Made by a program: the position numbers and the translations under genes. This document shows positions 26,354 to 34,992 of a DNA stretch of 39,871 nt, piece by piece. This DNA comes from Gemmatimonadota bacterium (GTDB lineage: Bacteria > Gemmatimonadota > Gemmatimonadetes > Gemmatimonadales > GWC2-71-9). Location: positions 1 to 39,871 of the forward strand of contig JADFPO010000024.1 in the NCBI GenBank assembly GCA_022562295.1, read 5' to 3'. Below the pieces are notes generated by a model. The model saw only the letters and a program-made list of their open reading frames with translations. It had not been told where the DNA came from and did no database searches. Within the stretch, counting starts at the first letter, position 1. Every line of letters starts with the position of its first letter.

Positions 26354-27609
26354 GATGCCGATTCCAGGACAGCCAATGTCTCCACGTGACTCGTTTGGGG
26401 AAACAGGTCGAACGCCGTGACGCCCCGCAGTATCAGTGACGGCATGCGTGCGAGGTCGCGGGCAAGCGTGGCTGCATCGCATGACACATAGGCCAGACGA
26501 ACCCCGGGGGTGGCGCTGCCCCACCTGTTGAGCCATGCAGCGACGGGAGCACCGAGTCCCGCCCGCGGCGGGTTCGCGACCACCGCCCCTGGGGCCGGTA
26601 GGCGGTGCAGCGCGTTCTCCACGCTGTCTACGAGGCGCCGCACGTCCGGCCCGTTGTGACGATCGGCCCAATCCTTTGCTGCGCGATCCGAATCCACCGT
26701 CCACACCTTGGCACCGCGGGCCAACAGCAGCGAGGCCGTATCGCCCACGCCACCATAGAGGTCCCACACCACCTTCTGGCCCACGTCGCCAAGCGATTCC
26801 ACCGCCTCGCGACGGATCCGAGCAGCCAAATCTTGATTGGTCTGCTCGAACGCGAGCGCGGGGAACCCGTTTCTCGGACCTGCCACGATGCGTCCGGCAC
26901 CTCGCCACGGCGCCCACCAATAAGAAACAGTGGCGTCCCCCACAGCCTGGGCCAGCGGGGCTGCGTCCCAGGGCCTGGTGTCTCGCCGGTCGGCAGCGAC
27001 CGGCTTGGAGCCGATGGCGACCACGTGCAGAAACCCCTCACGGTCCTGTCTCAGAACCAGCGATTGCAGAGAAGGGGGAAGCAGATGGGTGTGCGGGCGG
27101 ACGGCGTTCCACAGTTCCATGACCGGCTCCCGGACGATGAGGCAATCGTCCAGCGGGAACACTTGCTGCGGCCGCGTGTGGCGGTGCAAACCGATCGTCA
27201 GCTGCTCCGACCCAGCCACCACAGCCATGGAAATCTTGCTGCGGTAGCGCCACTCCAGTGGCGACGGTACGATGGAGGGGTCCTCCACATCCACCTTACC
27301 GATGCGCCGGAGCGCATCACCCACGATCCTCCGCTTGGCATCGCGCTGCGCCTCGGAGGTCAGGTGCTGTAGCTGGCATCCTCCGCAGCCGTCTCGCGTG
27401 TAATGCGGACACGCCGGTTTCGCCCGGCCCACGCCGGGCTCCGTTACTTTCACCAGGCTGGCCCGCACGTACCGCTGCCGTTGCTCGACTTCTCTCACCT
27501 CGGCAATGTCGCCGGGGCTCGTGCGTGGGACGAAGACCACACGGCCGTCCGGATGTCGCCCGACTCCATCTCCGCCTGCGGCTATGCTGTCGATCGAAAC
27601 CGTGATCAT
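26350..27609 (-). CDS. 23S rRNA (uracil-C5)-methyltransferase, RlmD/RumA-like
   Basis: This is a SAM-dependent RNA m5U methyltransferase of 419 aa. A TRAM-like RNA-binding domain comes first (1-57). A four-Cys iron-sulphur-type motif follows (C67, C75, C78, C156; CPHYTRDGCGGC). A Rossmann SAM domain follows (VWDLYGGVGDTASLLL). The catalytic Cys is in YVSCDA (C377) and the general-base Glu in HVETLAVLE (E410). The Fe-S cysteines favour RlmD/RumA over TrmA, but the exact target uridine (1939 or 747) cannot be set. The ATG at 27609 overlaps accC by 4 nt, and its stop overlaps the biotin-carrier GTG by 4 nt, so it is embedded inside a carboxylase operon. Confidence 0.9.
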   Translation of the reverse strand: MITVSIDSIAAGGDGVGRHPDGRVVFVPRTSPGDIAEVREVEQRQRYVRASLVKVTEPGVGRAKPACPHYTRDGCGGCQLQHLTSEAQRDAKRRIVGDALRRIGKVDVEDPSIVPSPLEWRYRSKISMAVVAGSEQLTIGLHRHTRPQQVFPLDDCLIVREPVMELWNAVRPHTHLLPPSLQSLVLRQDREGFLHVVAIGSKPVAADRRDTRPWDAAPLAQAVGDATVSYWWAPWRGAGRIVAGPRNGFPALAFEQTNQDLAARIRREAVESLGDVGQKVVWDLYGGVGDTASLLLARGAKVWTVDSDRAAKDWADRHNGPDVRRLVDSVENALHRLPAPGAVVANPPRAGLGAPVAAWLNRWGSATPGVRLAYVSCDAATLARDLARMPSLILRGVTAFDLFPQTSHVETLAVLESAS

Positions 27610-29111
27610 CGGAGACCGTCGCGCCGTGCTGCCTGCAACCAAGCCGTTTGATGGGCTGCGTCACCGTGATTGGGGGGACGTCTACGAAGAGCGGCTTGGC
27701 GCTGGTGTTCGGCCAGCGCCGCCGCCACCACGATACGCCGGATCTGATCGGGTTCGGCAGGAGTCTCGAGAAGTGCCTCCCCACGCCGTTCGACATATTC
27801 GATGTCGTACGATCCCTGCACAAACGCCTCGTCTGCCATCACCAGGCGGTGAAACGGCTGCGACGTCGCCACGCCCACGATGGTCAGCTCGTCCAAGGCA
27901 CGCCGCATCCGGGCCAACGCAACCGCCCGTGTTTCGCCCCACACGATGAGCTTGGCGAGCAGGGGATCGTAATGAAGACCGATCTCCGAGCCGACCGCGA
28001 TCCCGCTGTCCCACCGTACCCCCGGACCCGCCGGCACCTGGAGGTACCGAATGACTCCGGTGTCCGGGAGAAACGCGTTGAACGGGTCCTCACTCGTGAT
28101 GCGGCACTCGATCGCGTGGCCATCACGCTCGGCTGCCATCGTGGCCTCCCCCAACGGTTGGCCCGCAGCGATCCGCAGCTGTTCCCGAACGAGATCAACC
28201 CGGTAGACCAACTCGGTGACGGGGTGCTCAACTTGGATACGGGTATTCATTTCGAGGAAGTAGAATTGACCGTCCGGTAGCAACAGAAACTCGACCGTGC
28301 CGACCCCGGTGTAATCGACGGATTCGGCTGCCCGGACAGCCGCCTCTCCCATGCGGGCGCGAGTATCGTCATCGAGGGCCGGCGCGGGCGCCTCTTCGAT
28401 GAGCTTTTGATATCGGCGCTGAATCGAACATTCCCGTTCGCCGAGGTGGATGGTATGCCCGACTTGGTCGGCGAGGACTTGGATCTCCACATGTCTAGGG
28501 CGGTGGAGGCAACGCTCGACGTATACGTCGCCATTCCCGAACGCCTTCAGTGCCTCGGAGGTCGCTCGCTGGAAGCTGCTGTCCAGATCGTCCTCCGACT
28601 CCACCTTGCGCATGCCTTTACCACCTCCGCCGGCGACCGCCTTGAGCAAGATGGGATATCCGATGTCAGCGGCCACGCGGGCCGCCTCCCTCACATCCGC
28701 TACCGGATCGATCGTACCGGGCACGACAGGCACATCGCTTTGCTGCATCCGGCGCCGTGCCTCCGTTTTCTCACCCATCGAGCGGATGGCGTCGGCCGAG
28801 GGGCCGACGAAGGTGACCCCAGCCGCTTCAACCGCTTCCGCGAACTCGGCCGACTCCGCCAAGAACCCGTATCCAGGGTGCACCGCGTCGGCGCCGCTCG
28901 CGCGCGCCGCGGCTAGGACGCGTTGAATGTTGAGATACGATTCCGCCGCGGGAGCCGGACCGATCCGAACCGCGTCGTCCGCGGCGCCAACGTGGGGGCT
29001 GTGCCGATCCGCATCGGAAAAGACCGCGATCGCCTCCAGCCCCTCATCGTGGCACGCCCTGATGACGCGCAGCGCAATCTCGCCCCGGTTGGCGACTAGA
29101 ACCCGTTGCAC
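27606..29111 (-). CDS. accC: Biotin carboxylase subunit of an acyl-CoA carboxylase
   Basis: This subunit carboxylates biotin using ATP and bicarbonate. The 501-aa protein has the N-terminal RVLVANRGEIALRVIRA, HPGYGFLAE, the glycine-rich ATP-grasp loop GGGGKGM (161-167), GERECSIQRRYQKLIEEAP, and EMNTRIQVEHPVTE, all classical. The C-terminus is longer than that of E. coli AccC (449), resembling the biotin carboxylase part of propionyl/acetyl-CoA carboxylase alpha chains without the carrier domain. The GTG at 29111 has a strong GGAGGT eight bases upstream (29120-29125). The separate carrier is two genes downstream. Confidence 0.94.
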   Translation of the reverse strand: MQRVLVANRGEIALRVIRACHDEGLEAIAVFSDADRHSPHVGAADDAVRIGPAPAAESYLNIQRVLAAARASGADAVHPGYGFLAESAEFAEAVEAAGVTFVGPSADAIRSMGEKTEARRRMQQSDVPVVPGTIDPVADVREAARVAADIGYPILLKAVAGGGGKGMRKVESEDDLDSSFQRATSEALKAFGNGDVYVERCLHRPRHVEIQVLADQVGHTIHLGERECSIQRRYQKLIEEAPAPALDDDTRARMGEAAVRAAESVDYTGVGTVEFLLLPDGQFYFLEMNTRIQVEHPVTELVYRVDLVREQLRIAAGQPLGEATMAAERDGHAIECRITSEDPFNAFLPDTGVIRYLQVPAGPGVRWDSGIAVGSEIGLHYDPLLAKLIVWGETRAVALARMRRALDELTIVGVATSQPFHRLVMADEAFVQGSYDIEYVERRGEALLETPAEPDQIRRIVVAAALAEHQRQAALRRRPPNHGDAAHQTAWLQAARRDGLR

Positions 29112-29190
29112 CCCTACCCACCTCCCACCAGGTAGACCGATCCGTACCCAATCCCGGACGGACGCACGGAACCCAGCCTCCCAATCCCCC

Positions 29191-29208
29191 CGCCCGACGC
29201 GTCGGGCG
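29191..29208. repeat. 18-bp perfect palindrome in the pccB-accC gap
   Basis: CGCCCGACGCGTCGGGCG is its own reverse complement. It lies about 80 nt upstream of the accC ribosome-binding site in the 165-bp gap. It could be an operator for a dimeric regulator or an RNA hairpin. No T-run follows on either strand, so it is not a clear terminator. Confidence 0.6.
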
Positions 29209-29220
29209 CGGCGTGGGGTG

Positions 29221-29252
29221 GGCCCGTCTGCCCATCTGCCCGTCTGCCCGTC
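29221..29252. repeat. Four tandem copies of an 8-bp unit, pccB-accC gap
   Basis: On the + strand the units read GGCCCGTC, TGCCCATC, TGCCCGTC and TGCCCGTC, followed by GGGCGGGG. The last copy also forms GCCCG-T-CGGGC (29246-29256). The half-site CGCCCGACG recurs in the nearby palindrome, so the gap is built from related G/C pieces. Confidence 0.75.
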
Positions 29253-29276
29253 GGGCGGGGTGCTGGGTACGGCGGC

Positions 29277-30827
29277 CTACAACGGAATATTCCCATGCTT
29301 CTTCGGCGGTGCCTTGTCACGTTTCGTGAGCAAGGTCTCCAGCGCCGATATGAGCGCCGGACGCGTATCACGAGGATCGATGACATCGTCCAAGAACCCT
29401 CGAGCCGCGGCGAGATACGGATGAGCGAATTGGTCGCGGTATTCCGCCTCCAATTCTGCCAACTTGGCATCGGGATCATCCGCCGCCGCAATGTCCTTGC
29501 GAAACAGAATCTCTACCGCACCCCGCGGTCCCATCACGGCGATCTCCGCGGTCGGCCACGCGACGTTGAAGTCTCCGCCCACGTGCTTGGAACTCATCAC
29601 GTCGTACGCTCCTCCATACGCCTTCCGGATGACGACCGTCAACTTCGGGACGGTAGCCTCACAATAGGCATATAGGAGCTTGGCCCCGTGCTTGATGATC
29701 CCACCATGCTCTTGTTCGACCCCGGGAAGAAACCCAGGCACATCTTCGAACGTCACGAGCGGAATGTTGAACGCATCGCAGAATCGGATGAACCGCGCAC
29801 CCTTGAGCGATCCCGCGATATCCAACACCCCGGCCAAGACCGCCGGCTGGTTGGCCACGACGCCAACCGAGTGGCCGCCAAGCCTCGCGAAGCCGACGAC
29901 CAGGTTGCCGGCGTACTCCTGGTGCACTTGCAACAACTCGCCGTCGTCGACGACCCGCTTGATGACCTCCACCATGTCGTACGGTTTGTTCGTATTGTCC
30001 GGAACCAGCGTCAACAGATCCTCATCGCGACGGTCCGTGGGATCCGATGGCTCGTGCGACGGTGGCCCGTCCAGGTTGTTGCTCGGCAGGAATCCCATCA
30101 ACCTGCGTATGCCGTGGAGACACTCGATCTCAGAGTCACAGACGAAGTGCGCCACGCCGGAAGTTGTGGCGTGTACATCCGCACCACCCAGATCTTCCGA
30201 CGACACCGTTTCGTGGGTAACGGTCTTCACAACATTGGGACCTGTCACGAACATGTACGAGATACCCCGCACCATGTACACAAAATCGGTGATGGCCGGG
30301 CTGTACACCGCACCACCCGCGCAGGGCCCGAGAATCGCGCTGATCTGGGGCACGACTCCTGAGGCCTTCGTATTCCGCAGAAAAATGTCCGCGTATCCCC
30401 CCAACGACACGACGCCTTCCTGAATCCTCGCGCCGCCGGAGTCGTTCAGCCCAACCACCGGGGCTCCGTTGCGGACCGCAAGGTCCAGGATCTTGCAGAT
30501 CTTCTCGGCGTGCGCCTCTGCAAGCGACCCCCCGAAGACCGTGAAATCCTGCGAGAACACGTACACGACGCGACCGTCGATAGCGCCATACCCGGTTACG
30601 ACCCCGTCACCGAGTATTTTCTGGTCCGCCAAGCCGAAATCGGTAGACCGGTGGACCACGAACCGATCGAGTTCTACGAATGATCCGGGATCCAGCAGGA
30701 TGTCGAGTCGCTCACGAGCGGTGAGTTTCCCCTTACCATGTTGCGTTTCTATGCGGTCGGGCCCACCACCCTGCGCGGATTCCTCGCGCAGTTTGTTCAA
30801 TGCGTCGAGCTTTTCGTGGATGCTCAT
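29277..30827 (-). CDS. pccB: Acyl-CoA carboxylase carboxyltransferase (propionyl-CoA carboxylase beta type)
   Basis: This subunit transfers carboxyl from biotin to an acyl-CoA, most likely propionyl-CoA giving methylmalonyl-CoA. The start at the ATG 30827 gives [17 protein letters not shown] (516 aa); the frame extends to 30932 without conserved residues. Two crotonase-fold halves are seen, with [56 protein letters not shown] and [13 protein letters not shown], ending KHGNIPL, a typical PccB terminus. Acetyl-CoA specificity cannot be excluded. With accC and the carrier gene it makes a complete three-subunit enzyme separate from AccD. Confidence 0.93.
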   Translation of the reverse strand: MSIHEKLDALNKLREESAQGGGPDRIETQHGKGKLTARERLDILLDPGSFVELDRFVVHRSTDFGLADQKILGDGVVTGYGAIDGRVVYVFSQDFTVFGGSLAEAHAEKICKILDLAVRNGAPVVGLNDSGGARIQEGVVSLGGYADIFLRNTKASGVVPQISAILGPCAGGAVYSPAITDFVYMVRGISYMFVTGPNVVKTVTHETVSSEDLGGADVHATTSGVAHFVCDSEIECLHGIRRLMGFLPSNNLDGPPSHEPSDPTDRRDEDLLTLVPDNTNKPYDMVEVIKRVVDDGELLQVHQEYAGNLVVGFARLGGHSVGVVANQPAVLAGVLDIAGSLKGARFIRFCDAFNIPLVTFEDVPGFLPGVEQEHGGIIKHGAKLLYAYCEATVPKLTVVIRKAYGGAYDVMSSKHVGGDFNVAWPTAEIAVMGPRGAVEILFRKDIAAADDPDAKLAELEAEYRDQFAHPYLAAARGFLDDVIDPRDTRPALISALETLLTKRDKAPPKKHGNIPL

Positions 30828-30988
30828 TGATCCGGTGGATTCGCCATTGGAGTTTGGCAGCAGCGGGCGGAGTCGCGCTATTTGGGTCGAAGTTGTGAGG
30901 CCCGATTGCTTTCGCAGCGAAGTGCCGCACACCTGACTGGGCCCGGTCTCAAGATAACCCTATCGCGACACCGCCGAGCAACACGAAA
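30828..30988. other. Leader region of pccB
   Basis: This is the rest of the 216-bp rpsA-pccB gap after the rpsA hairpin. There is no coding character apart from an upstream extension of pccB lacking conservation. On the minus strand, TTGCTC and TATCTT about 19 bp apart are a weak promoter candidate. No riboswitch was recognised. Confidence 0.3.
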
Positions 30989-31020
30989 GCCGGCGGTCCA
31001 GTCATTGCCAGACCACCGGC
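30980..31020 (-). terminator. Terminator-like hairpin after rpsA
   Basis: On the minus strand a 10-bp stem (arms 31011-31020 and 30989-30998, one T-G pair) closes a 12-nt loop and is followed by TTTCGTGTT. It begins 24 bases after the rpsA stop. It probably ends the tyrA-aroA-cmk-rpsA transcript and separates it from pccB. Confidence 0.6.
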
Positions 31021-31043
31021 CATACCGGCCGCACGACGACGCA

Positions 31044-32963
31044 CTATTCGGCGGCTTCTTTCGCTCTGGTGGCGGTTGCCGCTTCCGTGTTCTCGGGCTC
31101 AACCTCCACCTCAGCGGGCGTTGCATCAGCCTCGGCGGACGTCGGCTGCTCCTCTGCGGCGGGATCGGGCGCTTCCGAAGCGGCCGGGGCGTCACCCGGT
31201 GCCCCCTCCGCAACGCGCGGCTTACCCGGAGCCTCCGCGGGTGCGACGGCACCTTCTGCCTCGGTGGGGTCCAATATCGCAGTGGCCGCCGGCGGCTCCA
31301 CGGTTTCCAGAAACTCCCTCGCCGAGAGCAGAACGCGATGATGGATCGGGTCGACTTCGACGATGGACAAGGCGACGTGTTGGCCGAGTTGGACCTGTTC
31401 CTCCACGGCAGGCTCTTCCGGAAGCCCCAAGTCCGTCTTCGGAACGAAGCCTTCCAGATCATCTCCGAGGTCCACCACGATGCCACTATCTTGGAACCTG
31501 ACAACGTGCCCTTCGAGCTCGGTGCCGACCGGATAGCGCTCGCCGATCTTCAGCCACGGATCTTCCTGCGCTTGCTTGAGGCCCAAGGAGATCCGCTTGT
31601 TGTCGGGATCGATGTTGAGGATGAGTACGTCGATTGATTCACCCTTCTTAACCACCTCGGAGGGATGCTGCACTCGCTTGGTCCACGACATGTCCGAGAT
31701 ATGGATCAGGCCGTCGATGCCTGGTTCGATCTCAACGAACGCACCGAACGACGTCAGGTTGCGAACTTTCCCGGTGATGGGCGTGTTTACGGGATACTTC
31801 ATCGGGAGCACCATCCACGGATCTTGCTCGGTCTGTTTCATACCCAGCGAGATCTTTTCCTCTCCCTGATCCACCTTTAACACGACGGCCTCGATGGTCT
31901 CACCGATAGAGACCACCGTGGAGGGATGGCGCACCGTTCGAGTCCAACTCATCTCGCTGATGTGAACCAGGCCCTCGATCCCGGGCTCCAGCTCCACGAA
32001 CGCGCCGTAATTGGTGATGCTGACCACCTTGCCCTGCAGGCGAGACCCTACGGGATACTTTTCGTCCACATTCTCCCAGGGATATTGCTCGAGCTGCTTG
32101 ATCCCGAGCGAGATACGCTCCCGTCCCCAGTCGATATCCAGGATCTTCACCTCGAGGTCTTGGCCGATCTTGACCAGCTCCGACGGATGGGACACGCGCC
32201 CGTAGCTCATGTCGGTGATGTGCAGCAGGCCGTCGACACCGCCTAGATCGATGAACGCCCCGAAGTCTGTGATATTCTTGACAACACCGACACGAACCTG
32301 ACCTACCTCCAACTCCTTCATCAGTTGATCGCGTTTGGTAGCGCGCTCGGCTTCAAGAATCACGCGACGCGACACCACGATGTTGCGACGACGCTTGTTG
32401 AGTTTGATGATCTTGAAATGAAATGTTTGCCCGAGAAGTTCGTCGATGTTGGGAACACGCCGGAGCGCGATCTGACTGCCGGGAAGGAAGGCGTCGACCC
32501 CCATGAGGTCTACCACGACACCGCCTTTGATCTTCTTGATGAGCGTGCCCTCTACGGCCTCGTCGTTCTCATGCGCGGTGCGGATCTTTTCCCAGACCCG
32601 CATGAAGTCAGCCTTCTTCTTCGAAAGGATCACCGCACCGTGCTCATCCTCGAGATTCTCGAGGAACACCTCGACCTCATCGCCCGGATGGACCTCGCCA
32701 ACGGACTTGAACTCGTCGAGGGACACGGCACCCTCGGACTTGAATCCGACGTCGAGAATTACGTGGGTGTCCGTGACCCGTAAGACTTTGGACTGGACAA
32801 TTTCGCCCTCAGCAATACTCTGTAACGTGCCTTCATAGAGGGCGAGCATCTCGGCGTATTCCTCGTCGCTGTATGTCTCGTCGTAGAGATCGGAGCGAAC
32901 GCCAAGCGGCAATTGGGGGTCATCGAGGGTGGAAGGTTCGGAGCTAGAAGGTACGTCTACCAT
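31044..32963 (-). CDS. rpsA: 30S ribosomal protein S1, six S1 domains plus an Ala/Glu/Pro tail
   Basis: S1 binds and unfolds mRNA at the 30S exit platform. The 639-aa protein has six S1 (OB-fold) repeats at about 52-115, 136-200, 221-290, 307-377, 394-464 and 481-550. Repeats 3-5 show the canonical FGAF/YGAF and GL(V/I/L)HISEMSW motifs. The acidic N-terminal region (DETYSDEEYAEML) corresponds to the S2-docking part. Residues 555-639 form a low-complexity acidic Ala/Glu/Pro tail. The aroA-cmk-rpsA order also occurs in E. coli. An own promoter lies just upstream. Confidence 0.96.
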   Translation of the reverse strand: MVDVPSSSEPSTLDDPQLPLGVRSDLYDETYSDEEYAEMLALYEGTLQSIAEGEIVQSKVLRVTDTHVILDVGFKSEGAVSLDEFKSVGEVHPGDEVEVFLENLEDEHGAVILSKKKADFMRVWEKIRTAHENDEAVEGTLIKKIKGGVVVDLMGVDAFLPGSQIALRRVPNIDELLGQTFHFKIIKLNKRRRNIVVSRRVILEAERATKRDQLMKELEVGQVRVGVVKNITDFGAFIDLGGVDGLLHITDMSYGRVSHPSELVKIGQDLEVKILDIDWGRERISLGIKQLEQYPWENVDEKYPVGSRLQGKVVSITNYGAFVELEPGIEGLVHISEMSWTRTVRHPSTVVSIGETIEAVVLKVDQGEEKISLGMKQTEQDPWMVLPMKYPVNTPITGKVRNLTSFGAFVEIEPGIDGLIHISDMSWTKRVQHPSEVVKKGESIDVLILNIDPDNKRISLGLKQAQEDPWLKIGERYPVGTELEGHVVRFQDSGIVVDLGDDLEGFVPKTDLGLPEEPAVEEQVQLGQHVALSIVEVDPIHHRVLLSAREFLETVEPPAATAILDPTEAEGAVAPAEAPGKPRVAEGAPGDAPAASEAPDPAAEEQPTSAEADATPAEVEVEPENTEAATATRAKEAAE

Positions 32964-33017
32964 GGGTGAACGAGGTCAGGTTCGGGTACGAGTCAATAAG
33001 TTAAGGGTGAGCCTTTA

Positions 33018-33046
33018 ACAATAGATAACAGAAGAAGATAGGTCAA
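33018..33046 (-). promoter_or_regulatory. Sigma70-like promoter for rpsA
   Basis: On the minus strand, TTGACC (-35, 33041-33046) and TATTGT (-10, 33018-33023) have an exact 17-bp spacer, in an AT-rich island that stands out from the GC-rich surroundings. The predicted start near 33011 gives a leader of about 48 nt. It begins at the cmk stop, so rpsA can be expressed apart from tyrA-aroA-cmk. Confidence 0.65.
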
Positions 33047-33047
33047 C

Positions 33048-33728
33048 CTAACGCGACATATCCTTGGCCAACTCGATCACTGCGGCTACTTGATCGTCAA
33101 AGGTGAGTTCGGTGGTGTCGATGTGAATGGCGTCGGGAGCCGGCTCGAGCGGCGCCACTGCGCGGCTCGAATCGGCCTCGTCCCTGCGTCGCATGTCCTC
33201 CGCCAAACCCTTGAGGTCCACCACCGCTTCGTCCCCACTCAGCTCCCCGGCGCGGCGTCTAGCTCGCTCGTCCAGGCTGGCCGTGAGGAAGATCTTCAAA
33301 CCCGCGTCCGGAAATACGACGGTCCCGATGTCCCGACCGTCGGCCACTACACCTCGCGAGTGCCGCGCTACCACGCCACGTAGCGCTTGGTTCACCCATT
33401 CCCGCACCGGCGGCAGGGCTGCGACAGCCGATACATATTGCGTCACCCGCGTAGAGCGGATCTGCCGCGACACATCCAACCCGGCGCGCATCGGCAGAAA
33501 CTCACCCGAAACGTCCCGCAACTCGACTTTCCGAGCCCGAGCGGCTTCGACAATGGACTCGCCCCCCCCCTCGAGGGGGATCCCGTCATCCAAGGCCACC
33601 AGCGCCACGGTCCGATACAGCGCGCCGCTGTCGAGGTGAGCCAGTCCCAATCGTTCGGCTACGGCTCGGGCCGTGGTCGACTTGCCCGAACCCGCGGGCC
33701 CGTCGATCGCGATGACCCGGCTAGCCAG
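33048..33728 (-). CDS. cmk: Cytidylate kinase with a non-standard start codon
   Basis: Cmk phosphorylates CMP/dCMP. The P-loop GPAGSGKST is encoded at about 33675-33701, upstream of the first ATG/GTG/TTG in frame (TTG at 33650), and removing it would kill the enzyme. Reading back in frame, the only start-like codons before the stop at 33171+600 (TGA, 33771-33773) are CTG (33728), ACG (33752), ATT (33761) and ATC (33767). CTG gives MASRVIAIDGPAGSGKST, a normal Cmk N-terminus of 226 aa, overlapping the aroA stop by 8 nt. HLDSGALYR, the DGRDIGTVVFPDA motif and the RR-rich lid are also present. No ribosome-binding site is evident. Confidence 0.88.
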   Translation of the reverse strand: MASRVIAIDGPAGSGKSTTARAVAERLGLAHLDSGALYRTVALVALDDGIPLEGGGESIVEAARARKVELRDVSGEFLPMRAGLDVSRQIRSTRVTQYVSAVAALPPVREWVNQALRGVVARHSRGVVADGRDIGTVVFPDAGLKIFLTASLDERARRRAGELSGDEAVVDLKGLAEDMRRRDEADSSRAVAPLEPAPDAIHIDTTELTFDDQVAAVIELAKDMSR

Positions 33729-34992
33729 CGGGGGCCACGCGGTCGAGGTCGTTGAAGAAATCCGGATAGCTCACTCCGGGCGAGTCGTACTCCGAGAGCC
33801 GAACGGCCGCGCCCGGCACCCGGCCCAATACGGCGAACGCCATGGCCATACGGTGATCGAGCCCGGTATCGACCGCTCCTTTCGGAGGGGCCGCGGTGCC
33901 CTCGACCGTGAGCGAATCCTCGTGCGCCTCGCATTGCACGCCCACTGCCCGGAGATTCGCCGCCAGCAGACCGAGTCGGTCGCTTTCCTTGACCCGCAGT
34001 TCCGACACGCCGTGGAACGTGGTGACTCCAGCAGCGGTGGCGGCCAGCACGGCAAGCACTGGAATTTCGTCGATGAGCGCCGGAATCTCTTGGGCCGTTA
34101 CGGTGGTTCCGCAGAGCGTGCCGCGGCCCACCACGAGATCACCAACCGGCTCCCCGAGCGACTCCCCGCCGTCGTGCACCGTGATCCTGGCACCCATGCG
34201 CTTCAACACAGCCAGGAAACCCGTGCGCGTCGGGTTCACCGCCACATGCCGCAACACGCATTCCTCCCGCCCGGCAAGCAAGGCGGCCGCGACGAGAAAC
34301 GCCGCCGCCGACGGGTCGCCCGGCACGTCCATGCGAAACCCCGGAATGCTCTCCACGGGTGTCAGCGACGCCGTGGTACCGTTCGATTCGACCGGGACGC
34401 CCAGCGCACGCAGCATGCGTTCGGTGTGGTCACGGGATAACAGCGGCTCGCTCAAGCGCACTCGCACACGCGCCACCAATCCCGCCAAGAGAACTGCGCT
34501 CTTCAACTGGGCGCTCGCCACCTCAGACCGGTACTCGATGGGCCGCAAAGCGCCGCCCCGGACTTCGATCGGCAACCCGTCAGTCGGCGGCTCCGTGAAG
34601 CTCGCCCCCATCTGTCGGAGCGGCTTTACGATGCGTCTCATCGGGCGGCGTCTGAGCGAGGCATCACCGGTGATGGTGGCCGCCCAGGGACACGCTGCCA
34701 GGAGTCCCAGGAGAAAACGGGCCGCGGTTCCGGAATTGCCGCAGTTCAAGCTCCTCGAAGGCTGAAGGAATCCTCCGCCTCCCAAACCCTTCCCGATCAC
34801 CCGCACGGTGCCGCCTCGCAGGGAAGAAATGTCCACACCGAGTCGTCGTAGCACACCGGCCATCGACCGCGTGTCGAGCGATGCTAGTGGATGCTCGATC
34901 TCGCTCACTCCGGTCGCGAGCGCCGCAAGAACCAGAGCTCGGTGCGTGAGGCTCTTGTCACCCGGAAGCAAGACGGACTTCGCGGTGGTCAT
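33721..34992 (-). CDS. aroA: 3-phosphoshikimate 1-carboxyvinyltransferase (EPSP synthase)
   Basis: AroA joins shikimate-3-phosphate and PEP in the aromatic pathway. The ATG at 34992 makes a 4-nt overlap with the tyrA stop and gives 423 aa; the longer frame to 35154 is inside tyrA. Marks are LLPGDKSLTHRALVL at the N-terminus, NCGNSGTAARFLLGLLA (PEP site), the DEIPVLAVLAA motif and RVKESDRLGLLA. The pattern resembles ordinary bacterial enzymes. With TyrA it sends chorismate-pathway carbon to tyrosine. Confidence 0.96.
   Translation of the reverse strand: MTTAKSVLLPGDKSLTHRALVLAALATGVSEIEHPLASLDTRSMAGVLRRLGVDISSLRGGTVRVIGKGLGGGGFLQPSRSLNCGNSGTAARFLLGLLAACPWAATITGDASLRRRPMRRIVKPLRQMGASFTEPPTDGLPIEVRGGALRPIEYRSEVASAQLKSAVLLAGLVARVRVRLSEPLLSRDHTERMLRALGVPVESNGTTASLTPVESIPGFRMDVPGDPSAAAFLVAAALLAGREECVLRHVAVNPTRTGFLAVLKRMGARITVHDGGESLGEPVGDLVVGRGTLCGTTVTAQEIPALIDEIPVLAVLAATAAGVTTFHGVSELRVKESDRLGLLAANLRAVGVQCEAHEDSLTVEGTAAPPKGAVDTGLDHRMAMAFAVLGRVPGAAVRLSEYDSPGVSYPDFFNDLDRVAPAG

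Noticed and set aside
26354-26920. Long upstream extension of the biotin-carrier gene
   Set aside because: Arg/Gly-rich shadow of the methyltransferase. The GTGA overlap at 26350-26353 and the conserved VKYTVSVG start explain the gene fully.
29221-29252. Tandem octamers considered as a CRISPR array
   Set aside because: Units are 8 bp with no spacers and no cas genes nearby.
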